A DNA stretch of 64,000 nucleotides from Aurantiacibacter sp. MUD11 (GCF_026967575.1 NZ_CP114054.1:1054001-1118000), one strand, 5' to 3'. Positions 24,050 to 35,889 are shown, counted from the first letter of the stretch. Translations and numbers: made by a program. The notes: generated from the letters alone by a model not told the origin.

Positions 24050-24763
24050 GTGACAAGTCCTGACACTGCAAAACCCGTTATTGCTGCCCGTGACCTGCGC
24101 CTTACCCTTGGAGAAGGCGCTGCGGCAGTCGAAATCCTGCGCGGCATCGACCTGGAGGTGACGCCAGGCGAGACGCTCGCCCTGCTCGGCCCTTCCGGCA
24201 GCGGCAAGAGCTCGCTGATGTCGGTGCTCTCCGGCCTTGAAAGAGCAAGCTCAGGTTCGCTTGAGGTTGCCGGAGAGGACTTCACCGCGCTCGATGAAGA
24301 CGCCCTCGCCCTCGCCCGCCGCGGCCGGATCGGCATCGTGCTGCAGGCCTTCCACCTGCTGCCGACCATGACCGCGCTGGAGAACGTCGCCACGCCGCTG
24401 GAACTGGCCGGCGTCAAGGGCGCCAGCGAACGCGCGGCGGAAGAACTGGAAGCCGTGGGCCTCGGCCACCGGCTTACGCACTATCCGGCACAGCTTTCCG
24501 GCGGCGAGCAGCAACGCGTTGCGATTGCCCGCGCCATCGGCTCGCGCCCGCCGCTGATCTTCGCGGACGAGCCGACCGGCAATCTCGATGCCAGCACCGG
24601 CGAAAGCGTGGTTGAAGTGCTGTTCCGCCGGCGCGCCAACACCGGCGCGACGCTGGTGATCATCACCCATGACAAGACGCTGGCCGAACGCTGCGACCGC
24701 GTGGTGACGCTGGCCGACGGCCAGATCGCCAGCGATACCGGCAAGGCCACCAAGGCTGCCTGA
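24050..24763 (+). CDS. ABC transporter ATP-binding protein (YbbA/LolD-like)
   Basis: 237 residues, GTG start at 24050. Walker A GPSGSGKSS, Q-loop VLQAFHLLP, signature LSGGEQQRVAIARA, Walker B LIFADEPTGNLD and a switch His in IITHDKT. Of the MacB/LolD subgroup. It pairs with the FtsX-type permease 3 bp downstream, and the divergent esterase matches the YbbA-YbbP/TesA arrangement. Substrate unknown; a lipid or lipoprotein role is family-based inference. Confidence 0.92.
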   Translation: MTSPDTAKPVIAARDLRLTLGEGAAAVEILRGIDLEVTPGETLALLGPSGSGKSSLMSVLSGLERASSGSLEVAGEDFTALDEDALALARRGRIGIVLQAFHLLPTMTALENVATPLELAGVKGASERAAEELEAVGLGHRLTHYPAQLSGGEQQRVAIARAIGSRPPLIFADEPTGNLDASTGESVVEVLFRRRANTGATLVIITHDKTLAERCDRVVTLADGQIASDTGKATKAA

Positions 24764-24766
24764 CGC

Positions 24767-27277
24767 ATGAGCTGGGGCCGGGCCTGGACCATCGCCAAGC
24801 GCGACCTGTCGAGCGGTTTCCGCGGACTGCGGCTGCTGCTCGTCTGTCTGTTCCTGGGCGTCGGCGCATTGGCGGCCATCGGCAGCCTGACCTCCGCCAT
24901 CCAGGGCGAGCTCGACAGCCAGGGCCAGGCCATCCTGGGCGGCGATATCGAAGTCGAGCTGTGGCAACGCATGCTGAACGAGGAGGAACTCGCCTTCCTC
25001 GAGGAATATGGCACCACCTCCCCCGGATATCGCCTGCAGGCCATGGCAAGCACGCCCGATGCGGCCGTACCCGTGGAGCTGAAGGCGGTTGCTGCCAACT
25101 ACCCGATGTATGGCACCCTGCTGCTGCAGGGCGGCGTAAGTGCCGAGGCGCCCTCCGCAGGCGAGGCTTACCTTGCCGAAGGCGCGGCGGAGCGGCTGGA
25201 CGCGCAGCCGGGCGACGTCATCACACTGGGCACGCAGCAGGTCACCGTGGCAGGCATTATCGAGGAAGAGCCGGACCGGCTCTCCGAGGGATTCGCGCTG
25301 GGCCAGACGGTGATCGTGCCGCTGGACCTGCCTGAGCAGGCGGGCCTCGTCGCCCCCGGCTCCATGTTCCAGACCAAGACCCGCGTGGCCTTCGCCGGCG
25401 ACGACGATCCCGACACCGTGGTCGAGGCGCTGGAAGAGCGCTTCCCCGAAGTCTCGTTCGACACCCGCACCCGCAACCGCGCCTCGCCCGGCGCCGACCG
25501 CTTCGTCAGCCGCATGGGCGAGTTCCTGACGCTGGTCGGCCTCGCCGCGCTGGTCATCGCCGGCATCGGCATCGGTGGCGGGGTGAACTCCTATCTCGAG
25601 GCCCGGCGCAATTCGATTGCGACACTCAAGATCCTCGGCGCGACCTCTGCCGACATCGTGCGCATCTACGCCCTGGAAATCGGCATGGCCGCGCTGGTGG
25701 GTGCCGGAGCCGGCCTGCTGGCGGGCGTGCTGGTGACACCGTTGCTGGCCAATGCACTGGGCTCGTTGCTGCCGGTGACGACCGACTTCGTCATCGATCC
25801 CTGGGCGCTGGGCCGCGCGCTCGCCTTCGGCTTGCTGGTCGCGCTGGTCTTCGCCGCACCGCCGCTGGCGCGAGCCAAGCAGTTCCCGGCCATGGCGCTG
25901 ATGCGCGCCCGCGTCTCGCCGCTGGCGCAGGCCTGGCGCGGTGCCGCGCTGCCCGTGGGCCTCGGCATTGCGGGTATCGTGGCGCTGGCCATCGTCGGCT
26001 CGAATAATCCCGAACTTTCAGCGCTGTTCCTTGGCGGGGCCGCCGCCATCCTCGGCTTCCTTGCCTTGCTGGGCCGGGCGATCCGCTGGGCAGCGACCCG
26101 CGCACCGCGTCCGGCCGATCCCATCGTGCGTGCGGCGCTGGCCAACCTGCACCGCCCCGGCGCGGCGACCGGATCGCTGGTGACGGCGCTCGGCTTCGGA
26201 CTGTCAGCATTCGTCCTGCTGGCCGGGGTGCAGAGCAGCCTCGACGGCAATATCCAGCGCTCGGTGCCCGAACGGGCGCCCGACTACTTCGTGCTCGATA
26301 TCCCGCGTGACCGGGTGGAGGAATTCCGCGGTGTCATTACCGACGTCTCCGAAGACGCGGTGATCGAGACTGTGCCCACGCTGCGCGGCTCCATCGTCGC
26401 CTTCGGTCCCGAGGGCAACATGACCCGCGTTTCCGAGATGGAAGAGGGCCGCGAAGGCACCTGGGGCCTGCGCGGTGAGCGCGGCCTGACCTATTCCGAT
26501 GTCATTCCGAGCGGCAATGTCGTCACTTCCGGCGAGTGGTGGGAAGACGGCCACGCCGGCGAGGCGCTGGTTTCGGTGGACGAGGAACTGGCCGCAGCGG
26601 CCGGAATCGCCATCGGCGATCTTGTCACCGTCAACGTGCTGGGCGTGGATTTCACCGCACGGGTCGCCAACACCCGCCGCATCGACTGGGAGAGCCTTGG
26701 CTTCAACAACGTCTGGGTGTTCTCGGCCAATACCTTCGAGACGGCCCCGCACAACCTGGCAGCGACGATCGAGATGCCTGAAGGCACCGACACCAGCGGC
26801 CTGCTGCGCACGCTGGTGAACGCCTTCCCCTCGTCCAGCGTGATCGAGGTCGGCCCGATCCTGACCGAGGCGCGAACCATCCTCGACCAGGTGTCGCTGG
26901 CCATCCTTGCCGCCGCCTCCGTGGCCGTGCTGGCGGGCATTGCCGTGCTGCTGGGTGCCATCGCCGCAGCCCGCGCAGCGCGCATCTACGACACCGTCAT
27001 CCTGCGCGTGCTGGGCGCCAGCCGCGGGCAGTTGCTGGCGCTGCAATTCGCCGAATTCGGGCTGCTCGCCGCCGTGCTGGCGACCGTGGCGCTGGCCATG
27101 GGCAGCGGTGTCGCCTGGCTGGTGATCGTGCAGCTGTTCGAATTCGACTGGCTGCCCGACTGGACCGAGATCCTCGCCGTGCTGGGCGGCGGACTGGTGC
27201 TGGTGCTGGCCTTCGCGCTGGGAGCCTCGCTCCCGCTGCTGCGGGCACGGCCGGCGCAGACCTTGCGGTCGCTCTAA
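24767..27277 (+). CDS. FtsX-like ABC transporter permease (YbbP-like)
   Basis: 836 residues with about ten membrane segments in two FtsX domains separated by large periplasmic loops. First span near residues 19-40, later groups near 245-290, 300-330, 395-460, and 700-830. ATG 24767 lies 3 bp after the ATPase stop. The COG3127-like long form is typical of the putative exporter encoded beside tesA. The protein ends LPLLRARPAQTLRSL. Confidence 0.9.
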   Translation: MSWGRAWTIAKRDLSSGFRGLRLLLVCLFLGVGALAAIGSLTSAIQGELDSQGQAILGGDIEVELWQRMLNEEELAFLEEYGTTSPGYRLQAMASTPDAAVPVELKAVAANYPMYGTLLLQGGVSAEAPSAGEAYLAEGAAERLDAQPGDVITLGTQQVTVAGIIEEEPDRLSEGFALGQTVIVPLDLPEQAGLVAPGSMFQTKTRVAFAGDDDPDTVVEALEERFPEVSFDTRTRNRASPGADRFVSRMGEFLTLVGLAALVIAGIGIGGGVNSYLEARRNSIATLKILGATSADIVRIYALEIGMAALVGAGAGLLAGVLVTPLLANALGSLLPVTTDFVIDPWALGRALAFGLLVALVFAAPPLARAKQFPAMALMRARVSPLAQAWRGAALPVGLGIAGIVALAIVGSNNPELSALFLGGAAAILGFLALLGRAIRWAATRAPRPADPIVRAALANLHRPGAATGSLVTALGFGLSAFVLLAGVQSSLDGNIQRSVPERAPDYFVLDIPRDRVEEFRGVITDVSEDAVIETVPTLRGSIVAFGPEGNMTRVSEMEEGREGTWGLRGERGLTYSDVIPSGNVVTSGEWWEDGHAGEALVSVDEELAAAAGIAIGDLVTVNVLGVDFTARVANTRRIDWESLGFNNVWVFSANTFETAPHNLAATIEMPEGTDTSGLLRTLVNAFPSSSVIEVGPILTEARTILDQVSLAILAAASVAVLAGIAVLLGAIAAARAARIYDTVILRVLGASRGQLLALQFAEFGLLAAVLATVALAMGSGVAWLVIVQLFEFDWLPDWTEILAVLGGGLVLVLAFALGASLPLLRARPAQTLRSL

Positions 27278-27299
27278 CCGGTCGCACCCGCGAACAGGA

Positions 27300-27779
27300 T
27301 CAGTCGAAGACGCCCGTCGTGCCGTGCTCGCCGGGCTTGCCCTTCACCACCAGCGTGCTGGCCAGCATGTCGTGCAGGCCCTGCTTCTTCTCGGTGAAGG
27401 CCACCATGATGTAGCCGATCAGCAGGATGATACCGGACAGGATCTTGGCGAAATAGCGGCCCAGCGCTCGCAGGAAACTGATGCGGTTGCCGCTGAGGTC
27501 GGTCACCACGAGACCGACGGCCTTCTTGCCCACCGTGGCCTGCCACGAAGAGCTCTCCAGTCCGGCAAAGTAGGCGATGCCGACGATCAGGCCGACCAGG
27601 TTGCCAAGCGGACTGGATTCGTCCGTGCCGCCGGAAAAGGCCGCATCGTTGACCGCCGCGCTCCAGTTGGCGCCCATGTTGATGCCGGTCACGCCCTGGA
27701 TGATCGACGCGGCAACAAGCAGGATGATGATGTCGATGAGATAGGCACCGACGCGGATCCAGAAGCCCCCGAACTGCAT
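27300..27779 (-). CDS. RDD family membrane protein
   Basis: 159 residues. The RDD motif appears near the N-terminus (FWIRVGAYLIDIIILLV), with three membrane segments and the family tail KKQGLHDMLASTLVV. RDD proteins are poorly characterised; a few behave as ion transporters. Convergent with the ABC permease gene. Confidence 0.82.
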   Translation of the reverse strand: MQFGGFWIRVGAYLIDIIILLVAASIIQGVTGINMGANWSAAVNDAAFSGGTDESSPLGNLVGLIVGIAYFAGLESSSWQATVGKKAVGLVVTDLSGNRISFLRALGRYFAKILSGIILLIGYIMVAFTEKKQGLHDMLASTLVVKGKPGEHGTTGVFD

Positions 27780-27844
27780 GATTTCCCCCTCTTCCGTGAA
27801 TGAAGGCCTCTAGGGCACCATATTCCGGCCTCGGCCACAACCAT

Positions 27845-27873
27845 AAAAAAGGGGGCCGCGAGGGCCCCCTTCT
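27845..27873 (-). terminator. Terminator of the TonB-dependent receptor gene
   Basis: On the minus strand AGGGGGCC and GGCCCCCT form a stem with a four-base loop, followed by TTTTTT. A strong intrinsic terminator 20 bp past the receptor stop codon. Confidence 0.85.
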
Positions 27874-27894
27874 CTGATTGGTTGTCGCCGACGC

Positions 27895-30606
27895 TTACCA
27901 GCGGAAGCGACCGGTGATGCCGTAGGTGCGCGGATCGTTCGGATAGCCCGAAACGCTCAGCGGCTGGGCCGGGCTGTCGAAGACGGTGCCCAGGGTACGG
28001 TGATCCAGCAGGTTGCGGCCCCAGATCGAGACCGAAATGCCGCTGTCGTGCTCGTAGGTCAGCGAAGCGGTCAGGTCGCTCTGCTCGCCGGTGAACGGCA
28101 GGCCGGCGGCGATGGCCGGGCCACCGTCGACGATCGAACCGTCCGGGCCGCGTACGGCGAAGGCCGGCAGGCCTTCGACCAGCTGGAATTCGCTGGTGAA
28201 CAGGTAGTTCACGCGCGGGATCAGCATGCCGTTGCCCATGTCGGCTTCATACTGTGCGCCGAGGATGACGGTCCATTCGGGGATACCCGAAGGCGTGGTG
28301 CCGGAAATGTCGCCCTGGGCCGACTGCAGGAAGCTGTCGAACTTCGGATCGAGATAGGTCACCGCACCGCTCAGCGTCAGGCCGTCGGTCGGGAACAGGC
28401 TGCCTTCGAATTCGACGCCCCAGGTCGACTGGCTACCGGCGTTGGCGAGCACGAAGCCCGAACCGGTGAAGATGTTGGACTGGAAGCCCTCGATCTCCTG
28501 GTCGAACACGGTCAGGTTGGCCGAGAACGCATCGAAGTTGGCCTTGATGCCCACTTCCATGACGGTCGACTCTTCCGGACCGGCAAAGCGCGAACCGAAG
28601 GTCAGGTTCGGCAGGTCCAGCCCGGCAGCGAGGATCGCGGCACGATCGGCCAGCGGCGGACGGGCGTCGCGCGACAGGTTGATCGAGCTTGCCTTGAAGC
28701 CGGTCGCGTAGCTCGCATAGATGTTCACATCCGGCGAGACGTCATAGGCGAGACGGACCGAGTAGCTGAAGTTGTCGTCGTTGGTCTGGCCCGGCTCGAC
28801 CGCGTTCGGCACCGCCAGGAACGGCGGCAGGAACTGCAGCGCGCGCAGCGGGTTCAGCGGGTTCGCCAGCGGGTTGTTGACGTTGGCTGCGGCAAACTGC
28901 TGCGCACCGGCCAGAATGGTCGGGTAGAAGGCAGCGGTTGCCGGGTTGGTAGCGAAACCGATGATTTCGGCTTCGGTCGCCAGGCGACCCAGGCCCAGCG
29001 CATCACCCACTGCCGTGGCAACGGCGCCCTGCGTCAGCAGCTGGCCGCGGAACGGCGCAAGCTGCGGAGCGTCGAAGTCGATCGACGAGAACACGTCGCT
29101 CGAAATGGCCGACTGGGTGAAGGTCTTGCTGTCGTCGGTGTAGTTACCGCCCAGCGTCAGCACCAGGCCATCGACGATCTCGTAGTCGAGCTGACCGAAG
29201 ATCGAGAAGGCTTCCGAATCCAGCGTGTAGGCTTCGTTGAAGCCCTGGCCCTGGATGAAGAAGGTGTTGATGTAGTTGGTGCTGAAAGCCTGGCTGAAGA
29301 TCTGCTCGAGCAGCGGGATGGTGAACACACCGCCCGAACGCGCCTGGACGATCACGTTGGCGTAGTTGCGCGCATCGGAGCCCCACAGCAGCTGGTTCGT
29401 CTGGTCCACATCTTCGTTGATGTAGAACAGGCCCAGCAGCACATCGAGACGGTCACCGATCGAACCCGCGATGCGGAATTCCTGGGTGAAGGTATCGATC
29501 TCGAGGTCCTGAGCGTTCGGGTAGATCAGGTCGGCGCTGGAGAAGTCCGAATCCTGGAAGGTCACCGCGTTGGTGGTGCGGCTGGCCGTGATCGAGGTGA
29601 AGGTGAAGTCACCGATGTCCCAGTCCAGCTGGCCAGAGATACCCCAGTTCTCGATCTGGTTGGTGGAATCGAAGTTGTTGATGACAACGTCGGCGAAGGG
29701 ATCGTTCGGGTCGGTGACAGCGCCACCAACGGCGAGGATCGCACCGGTCGACGGGCCGTTCTGGACGTTGACCACGCCGCAGCAGATTTCGTCGATGCTG
29801 TCGTAGTCGGCGATAACGCGGAACTTGATGTCCGTGCCGTTGTCGATCAGCACCTGGCCGCGAGTGTACCAGCGGTCGCGGTTGCTGACTTCGCTGCCGG
29901 TGCCGAGATCGTCGAAGAAACCGTCACGGCTGTTGATGCCGGCGCCGACGCTGACGGCGACCATGTCCGACAGCGGGCCGGTGACGTAGCCGCGTGCGAC
30001 GAGCGCGTCGTAGTTGCCATAGGTCAGCTCGGCAGTGCCGCCGAAGTCGAACTGCGGTTCTTCCGTGGTGACCGAGATCACACCGGCCGAAGCGTTCTTG
30101 CCGAACAGGGTCGACTGCGGGCCGCGCAGCACTTCGATGCGCTGCACGTTGGGCAGGTCGGAGATCGAGGAAGCGGTGCGGCTGCGGTAGACGCCGTCGA
30201 TGAACACGCCGACCGAAGGTTCGATGCCGGCGTTGTTCGCGCCGTTGCCGAAACCGCGAATGAAGAAGCCGGTGTTGGCGGAGGACTGGCGCTGGCCGAC
30301 GGTCAGCGAGGGAACCACCGTCTGCAGGTCGCGGATGTCGCGGATCTGGTCGCGCTCGAGCGTTTCGGCGCTGGTCACGGAGACGGCGACAGGAACTTCC
30401 TGCAGCGTCTGTTCGCGCTTGGTGGCGGTAACAACGATGTTGTTGCCCTGGTTGCTTTCCTCTTCGACCGCGGAATCGTCAGCGGTATCGGCGTCCTGCG
30501 CAAAGGCGGCAGCCGGAGCGAGAAGCGCAATGGCGGCTGCGCCGCACAGGAACTTGCGCGAAATACCGGCAGTGCCGGCAAATTTGCTGGTCATTGATTT
30601 CTCCAT
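27895..30606 (-). CDS. TonB-dependent outer membrane receptor
   Basis: 903 residues. Signal peptide (about residues 1-36, ending AAAFAQ), a plug domain starting at VPVAVSVTSAETLERDQIRD, and a 22-strand barrel ending RFRW. Start may be ATG 30606 or Met5 (30594). Residues of the plug (FIRGFGN, VFIDGVYRSR) fit the family. The substrate is unknown; sphingomonads have many such receptors for sugars, siderophores and aromatic compounds. It stands alone with a strong terminator, so it is regulated independently. Confidence 0.93.
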   Translation of the reverse strand: MEKSMTSKFAGTAGISRKFLCGAAAIALLAPAAAFAQDADTADDSAVEEESNQGNNIVVTATKREQTLQEVPVAVSVTSAETLERDQIRDIRDLQTVVPSLTVGQRQSSANTGFFIRGFGNGANNAGIEPSVGVFIDGVYRSRTASSISDLPNVQRIEVLRGPQSTLFGKNASAGVISVTTEEPQFDFGGTAELTYGNYDALVARGYVTGPLSDMVAVSVGAGINSRDGFFDDLGTGSEVSNRDRWYTRGQVLIDNGTDIKFRVIADYDSIDEICCGVVNVQNGPSTGAILAVGGAVTDPNDPFADVVINNFDSTNQIENWGISGQLDWDIGDFTFTSITASRTTNAVTFQDSDFSSADLIYPNAQDLEIDTFTQEFRIAGSIGDRLDVLLGLFYINEDVDQTNQLLWGSDARNYANVIVQARSGGVFTIPLLEQIFSQAFSTNYINTFFIQGQGFNEAYTLDSEAFSIFGQLDYEIVDGLVLTLGGNYTDDSKTFTQSAISSDVFSSIDFDAPQLAPFRGQLLTQGAVATAVGDALGLGRLATEAEIIGFATNPATAAFYPTILAGAQQFAAANVNNPLANPLNPLRALQFLPPFLAVPNAVEPGQTNDDNFSYSVRLAYDVSPDVNIYASYATGFKASSINLSRDARPPLADRAAILAAGLDLPNLTFGSRFAGPEESTVMEVGIKANFDAFSANLTVFDQEIEGFQSNIFTGSGFVLANAGSQSTWGVEFEGSLFPTDGLTLSGAVTYLDPKFDSFLQSAQGDISGTTPSGIPEWTVILGAQYEADMGNGMLIPRVNYLFTSEFQLVEGLPAFAVRGPDGSIVDGGPAIAAGLPFTGEQSDLTASLTYEHDSGISVSIWGRNLLDHRTLGTVFDSPAQPLSVSGYPNDPRTYGITGRFRW

Positions 30607-30774
30607 CTCTCCCTCGCGAACCGCCCGGCGTCTATTTTTGACTGCTTATGCGGGCCGCAAGCGACCTTGTTAGGGCCTTTCCAGATACTCGGCTGAGAAG
30701 GTTAGCACAATCGCACTGTTGGCGAATGATTACGGAAGAAACGGCCTGTGTTACATTGGCGCAACAGAGAGGTA

Positions 30775-30792
30775 CCTTACGTATAGGTAAGG
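30775..30792. promoter_or_regulatory. Inverted repeat between TonB receptor and typA
   Basis: CCTTAC-GTATAG-GTAAGG, perfect 6-bp arms, with a second overlapping TACC/GGTA pair. In the 292-bp divergent region between the receptor and typA. A possible operator, with no regulator assigned. Otherwise this gap holds no gene I can support. Confidence 0.35.
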
Positions 30793-30898
30793 CCCCCATG
30801 CTCGCATTGGCTTGCGGCATACCTGCGCTTAGGCTATCGGCGCGCCAATTCGCAGGTGCAGCATGAAGCGCCCTGCCCGTATTCAGGAACCAAACGAC

Positions 30899-32743
<1,845 letters not shown>

Positions 32744-32763
32744 GGCCGGCGCGCCTCAGCGCG

Positions 32764-33150
32764 TCACCGGCACATCATCAGGTCTACGGGGTCGCGCTCG
32801 CCGATGCGGGCGCGCATCTCGTTGCCGTCCACCAGCGTCATCGCCAGCGTGAAGTCGCCGGCCTCCATCTGCGCCTTGGCCAGGGCCGTGTCGCCCTCAA
32901 TCTGTACCGAGCGGACCTTCGCGTCGATACTGGCCGAGCCGAAATGGATCGCGCTGATCTCGTAGCGCCGATCGTTGTGCGACAGGCAGGCGGCCGGGCT
33001 TTCCGCCCAGATGCCGCGAAAGTTGACGGGAATCACGTGGCTGCTGCGTACATCCGGCGATGCCGCGTCGACTTGGTTCTGCATCGCGCTGCCACTGAAC
33101 AGGGCGACGGCGAGGACGGCTACATATCCAATGGCGGAGTGACGAATCAT
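32764..33150 (-). CDS. Hypothetical secreted protein
   Basis: 128 residues with a signal peptide or anchor (about 1-22) and a small soluble domain with two Cys (AACLSHND and the C-terminal MMCR) that may pair. Not recognised. It overlaps no neighbour and lies convergent with typA. The motif FRGIWAESPAAC suggests a small secreted beta protein of a type common in sphingomonads. Confidence 0.6.
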   Translation of the reverse strand: MIRHSAIGYVAVLAVALFSGSAMQNQVDAASPDVRSSHVIPVNFRGIWAESPAACLSHNDRRYEISAIHFGSASIDAKVRSVQIEGDTALAKAQMEAGDFTLAMTLVDGNEMRARIGERDPVDLMMCR

Positions 33151-33336
33151 TTCGGCCGATTGCTAGGAAAGCTCTGCAGGTTCGTGACCGCTCAGCGAGC
33201 GACAGCGGAGTTGACGAAATTGGATTTGGTGCACCGGTTGTGCGGTGGTGCCTAATAGTCGGACGGGCCGCGATGTCCAGCCCGCGGCACGGCACCCCCT
33301 CGCCAAGCGTCGAAGGCTCGCCTAAGGGCCTTGGTA

Positions 33337-34503
33337 ATGGATGTGACCGATCTTCGCGTTGCGCTGTTTAGCGGTAACTACAACTATGTCCGCGATGGCG
33401 CTAACCAGGCGCTGAACCGCCTGGTCGATTACCTGCTGCGGCAGGGTGCGCAGGTGCGCGTCTATTCGCCCACCACCGACACCCCCGCCTTCGAGCCTGC
33501 GGGTGAGCTGATCAGCCTGCCTTCCGTGCCCATCCCGGGTCGCGGCGAGTACCAGTTCTCCACCCACCTCGGGTCCGCGATCAAGGCCAACCTGGCCGAG
33601 TTCGACCCGCACGTGGTGCACATCTCCAGCCCCGACGTGGCCGGGCACCGGGCACTGACCTGGGCGCGCAAGCATGACATCCCGGTGCTCGCCAGCGTGC
33701 ACACCCGGTTTGAAACCTATCCCCGCTACTACGGGCTAGGCTTCGTGGAACCTGCCTTCGTCGCCATCCTGCGGCGGTTCTACCAGCGCTGCGACGCCAT
33801 CGTCGCGCCGTCGGCCAGCATGATCGAGGAGCTGCGCGAACAGGGCATGCACCACGATATCGGCACCTGGTCGCGCGGGGTGGACCGTTCGATCTTCAGT
33901 CCGGAGAAACGTGACCTTGCATGGCGTCGCTCGCACGGCATCGCGGACGACGAGATGGCGATCGGTTTCCTCGGCCGGCTAGTGTTGGAGAAGGGCATCG
34001 ACATCTTCGCCGAGACCATGGTCGAACTGCGCCGCCGCGGGGTGCCGCACAAGGTGCTGGTGATCGGCGACGGTCCGGCCAAGGCTTTCTTCGCCGACAA
34101 GGTTCCCGAAGCCAGCTTCGTCGGCTTCCAGCAGGGTGCCGACCTGGGCCGCGCGGTGGCGAGCATGGACGTGCTGCTCAATCCCTCCGTCACCGAGACT
34201 TTCGGCAATGTCACGCTGGAGGCGATGGCCTGCGGCGTGCCGGTAGTGGCCGCCAATGCGACGGGCGCTTCCAGTCTGGTGATGGAAGGCGAGACCGGAC
34301 ACCTCGTCCCGCCGCGCGACGTTGCCGCCTATGCCGACCGGCTGACCGCCTATGCCGAAGATCCGGACCTGCGCCGCGCGCATGGCAAGGCCGGCGCAAG
34401 GCGCGCCGATGCGTTCGACTGGGATACGATCAACGGCGCGGTGGCCGACACCTACCTGCGGATCATCGAAGCGCGGCGCGGGGGCGCCAAGCCCTCAGCG
34501 TAG
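33337..34503 (+). CDS. GT4 family glycosyltransferase
   Basis: 388 residues from ATG 33337 (a TTG two codons earlier is possible). GT-B fold: N-terminal DGANQALNRLVDYLLRQG, C-terminal donor site with FLGRLVLEKGIDIF, NPSVTETFGNVTLEAMACG and the E-x7-E motif. Most like mannosyl- or glucosyltransferases of lipid or glycan synthesis (MgtA-like). It is alone in its orientation block; a sphingoglycolipid role is possible but unproven. Confidence 0.85.
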   Translation: MDVTDLRVALFSGNYNYVRDGANQALNRLVDYLLRQGAQVRVYSPTTDTPAFEPAGELISLPSVPIPGRGEYQFSTHLGSAIKANLAEFDPHVVHISSPDVAGHRALTWARKHDIPVLASVHTRFETYPRYYGLGFVEPAFVAILRRFYQRCDAIVAPSASMIEELREQGMHHDIGTWSRGVDRSIFSPEKRDLAWRRSHGIADDEMAIGFLGRLVLEKGIDIFAETMVELRRRGVPHKVLVIGDGPAKAFFADKVPEASFVGFQQGADLGRAVASMDVLLNPSVTETFGNVTLEAMACGVPVVAANATGASSLVMEGETGHLVPPRDVAAYADRLTAYAEDPDLRRAHGKAGARRADAFDWDTINGAVADTYLRIIEARRGGAKPSA

Positions 34504-34953
34504 CACGCCCTTCTTCGCCATTGCGCGGGCATAGAGCGTCAGCAGCAGCATGATGATGAAAACCATGGCAATTGCCATGTAGGTCGGGCGCGGATCGGTA
34601 ATGCCGGGGATCGGCTCGATGAAGCCGTAGATGTTCGACACGATTAGGGCGAGTAGCGACACGGCCCAGACCGGGTAGGCGAAGCGGCTGCGTAGCAGCA
34701 ACAGCGCGGCACCGGCCAGGCCGCCCCAGACGCCGATGGCCCAGACGAGGTCCATCCACAGGGGGAAATTGGCGAAATAGACGACCGCGGCATCGACATC
34801 GATGCCCATCCCGCCCACGGCAGCCTCGATATATTCGCGGTCGCCGATCTGGGACATGTAATAGTCGTAACAGCCGAACAGCGTGAACAGCACCGCCAGG
34901 ATGGCGATGAGCCACAAGTGCCAAGGCGTGGCTGGCCGTTCCATGATTCCCAT
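34495..34953 (-). CDS. Hypothetical four-span membrane protein
   Basis: 152 residues from ATG 34953 (GGAGGG six bases upstream; longer frames to 34977 lack a ribosome site). Four hydrophobic segments near 10-30, 60-80, 85-105 and 120-145. No recognised family. It overlaps the end of the glycosyltransferase by 9 bp on the opposite strand. Confidence 0.6.
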   Translation of the reverse strand: MGIMERPATPWHLWLIAILAVLFTLFGCYDYYMSQIGDREYIEAAVGGMGIDVDAAVVYFANFPLWMDLVWAIGVWGGLAGAALLLLRSRFAYPVWAVSLLALIVSNIYGFIEPIPGITDPRPTYMAIAMVFIIMLLLTLYARAMAKKGVLR

Positions 34954-35019
34954 ATGCTGTCCCTCCCCTGTCGCCACGAGAATAGCATATCCCGCGGCAA
35001 CTAGGGAAGCGACGGGAAA

Positions 35020-35889
35020 TCAGAGCCTTTCGATCTTGCGCGCCAGTTCGTCGATCAGGTCGACAATCCTGTGCTTGTTCTCGCCGGCCAGCTTGCCTTG
35101 CGCAGCCGCATTGGCGAGCACCGAGGCAAGATTGCCCATGGCGCGCATCATGTCGGACGAGCGGGCCGCACTGGCGCGCTTGGCGCGGCGGCCAAGGCGT
35201 TCGAGCAGTTCCTCGATCTCGTCCTTGCTCTCTTCCAGCGCTGCACGGCCGGCATCGGTCGCTTCGTAGACCTTGCGGCTGTCCTCGCTCTCCTGCTCGA
35301 CGATCAGGCCTTCATCCAGCAGCAGCTGCAGCGTCGGATAGACCACCCCCGGGCTGGGGGCGTAGGCACCGCCGGTCGCCTCTTCCAGCGCCTTGATGCA
35401 GTCATAGCCGTGGCGCGGCTCTTCCGCGATCAGCGCCAGCAGCACCAGCCGCAGTTCGCCGGGACCGAACATCCGGCCGCGCCGACGCGCGCCCCGCGGT
35501 CCGCCATGGTGGCGGTGACGATGGCGGTGACGGCGCTTGCCGCCCTGGCCGAACAGGCCCTGCGGACCGAAAATGCCGTCGGGACCGAACGGGCCACCGG
35601 CGCCAAAGGGGCCACCCGGACCGAACGGACCGTCCGGGCCGAAGGGGCCGTCCTTGCCGAAGGGACCATCGCGGTCGGAAGTCTCGTCATCGACATCGAC
35701 GTCGATTTCGACCTCGACATGGATGTCCTCGCTCTCGGGACGGTCGTCGCCCTCGGGCAATTCCTCGACTTCGGCTTCCTCGATGTCCTCGTCGTTGTTG
35801 GCTGGCTTCGCGGCCTTGCGCGGCTTGCGCGGTTTGGAGGGCTTGGACGGCTTAGCCCCGCCCGGCTTCTTGTCGTTTCGCTTGCTCAT
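35020..35889 (-). CDS. PadR family transcriptional regulator with long low-complexity N-terminus
   Basis: 289 residues from ATG 35889. The C-terminal half is a PadR winged helix (LRLVLLALIAEEPRHGYDCI, YPTLQLLLDEGLI) plus a coiled coil. The first about 150 residues are unusual: a Lys/Pro-rich start, an acidic block, repeated GPFGxxG units (about eight) and an Arg/His-rich RRHRHRHRHHG segment that could bind metal or polyanions. PadR proteins usually respond to small ligands. A palindrome lies 34 bp upstream of the start and is a likely autoregulatory operator. Confidence 0.9.
   Translation of the reverse strand: MSKRNDKKPGGAKPSKPSKPRKPRKAAKPANNDEDIEEAEVEELPEGDDRPESEDIHVEVEIDVDVDDETSDRDGPFGKDGPFGPDGPFGPGGPFGAGGPFGPDGIFGPQGLFGQGGKRRHRHRHRHHGGPRGARRRGRMFGPGELRLVLLALIAEEPRHGYDCIKALEEATGGAYAPSPGVVYPTLQLLLDEGLIVEQESEDSRKVYEATDAGRAALEESKDEIEELLERLGRRAKRASAARSSDMMRAMGNLASVLANAAAQGKLAGENKHRIVDLIDELARKIERL

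Noticed and set aside
28000-30597. Long plus-strand open frame opposite the TonB-dependent receptor
   Set aside because: Antisense to a well-supported receptor with signal peptide, plug, barrel and terminator. The translation is low-complexity and Arg/Val/Gly-rich.
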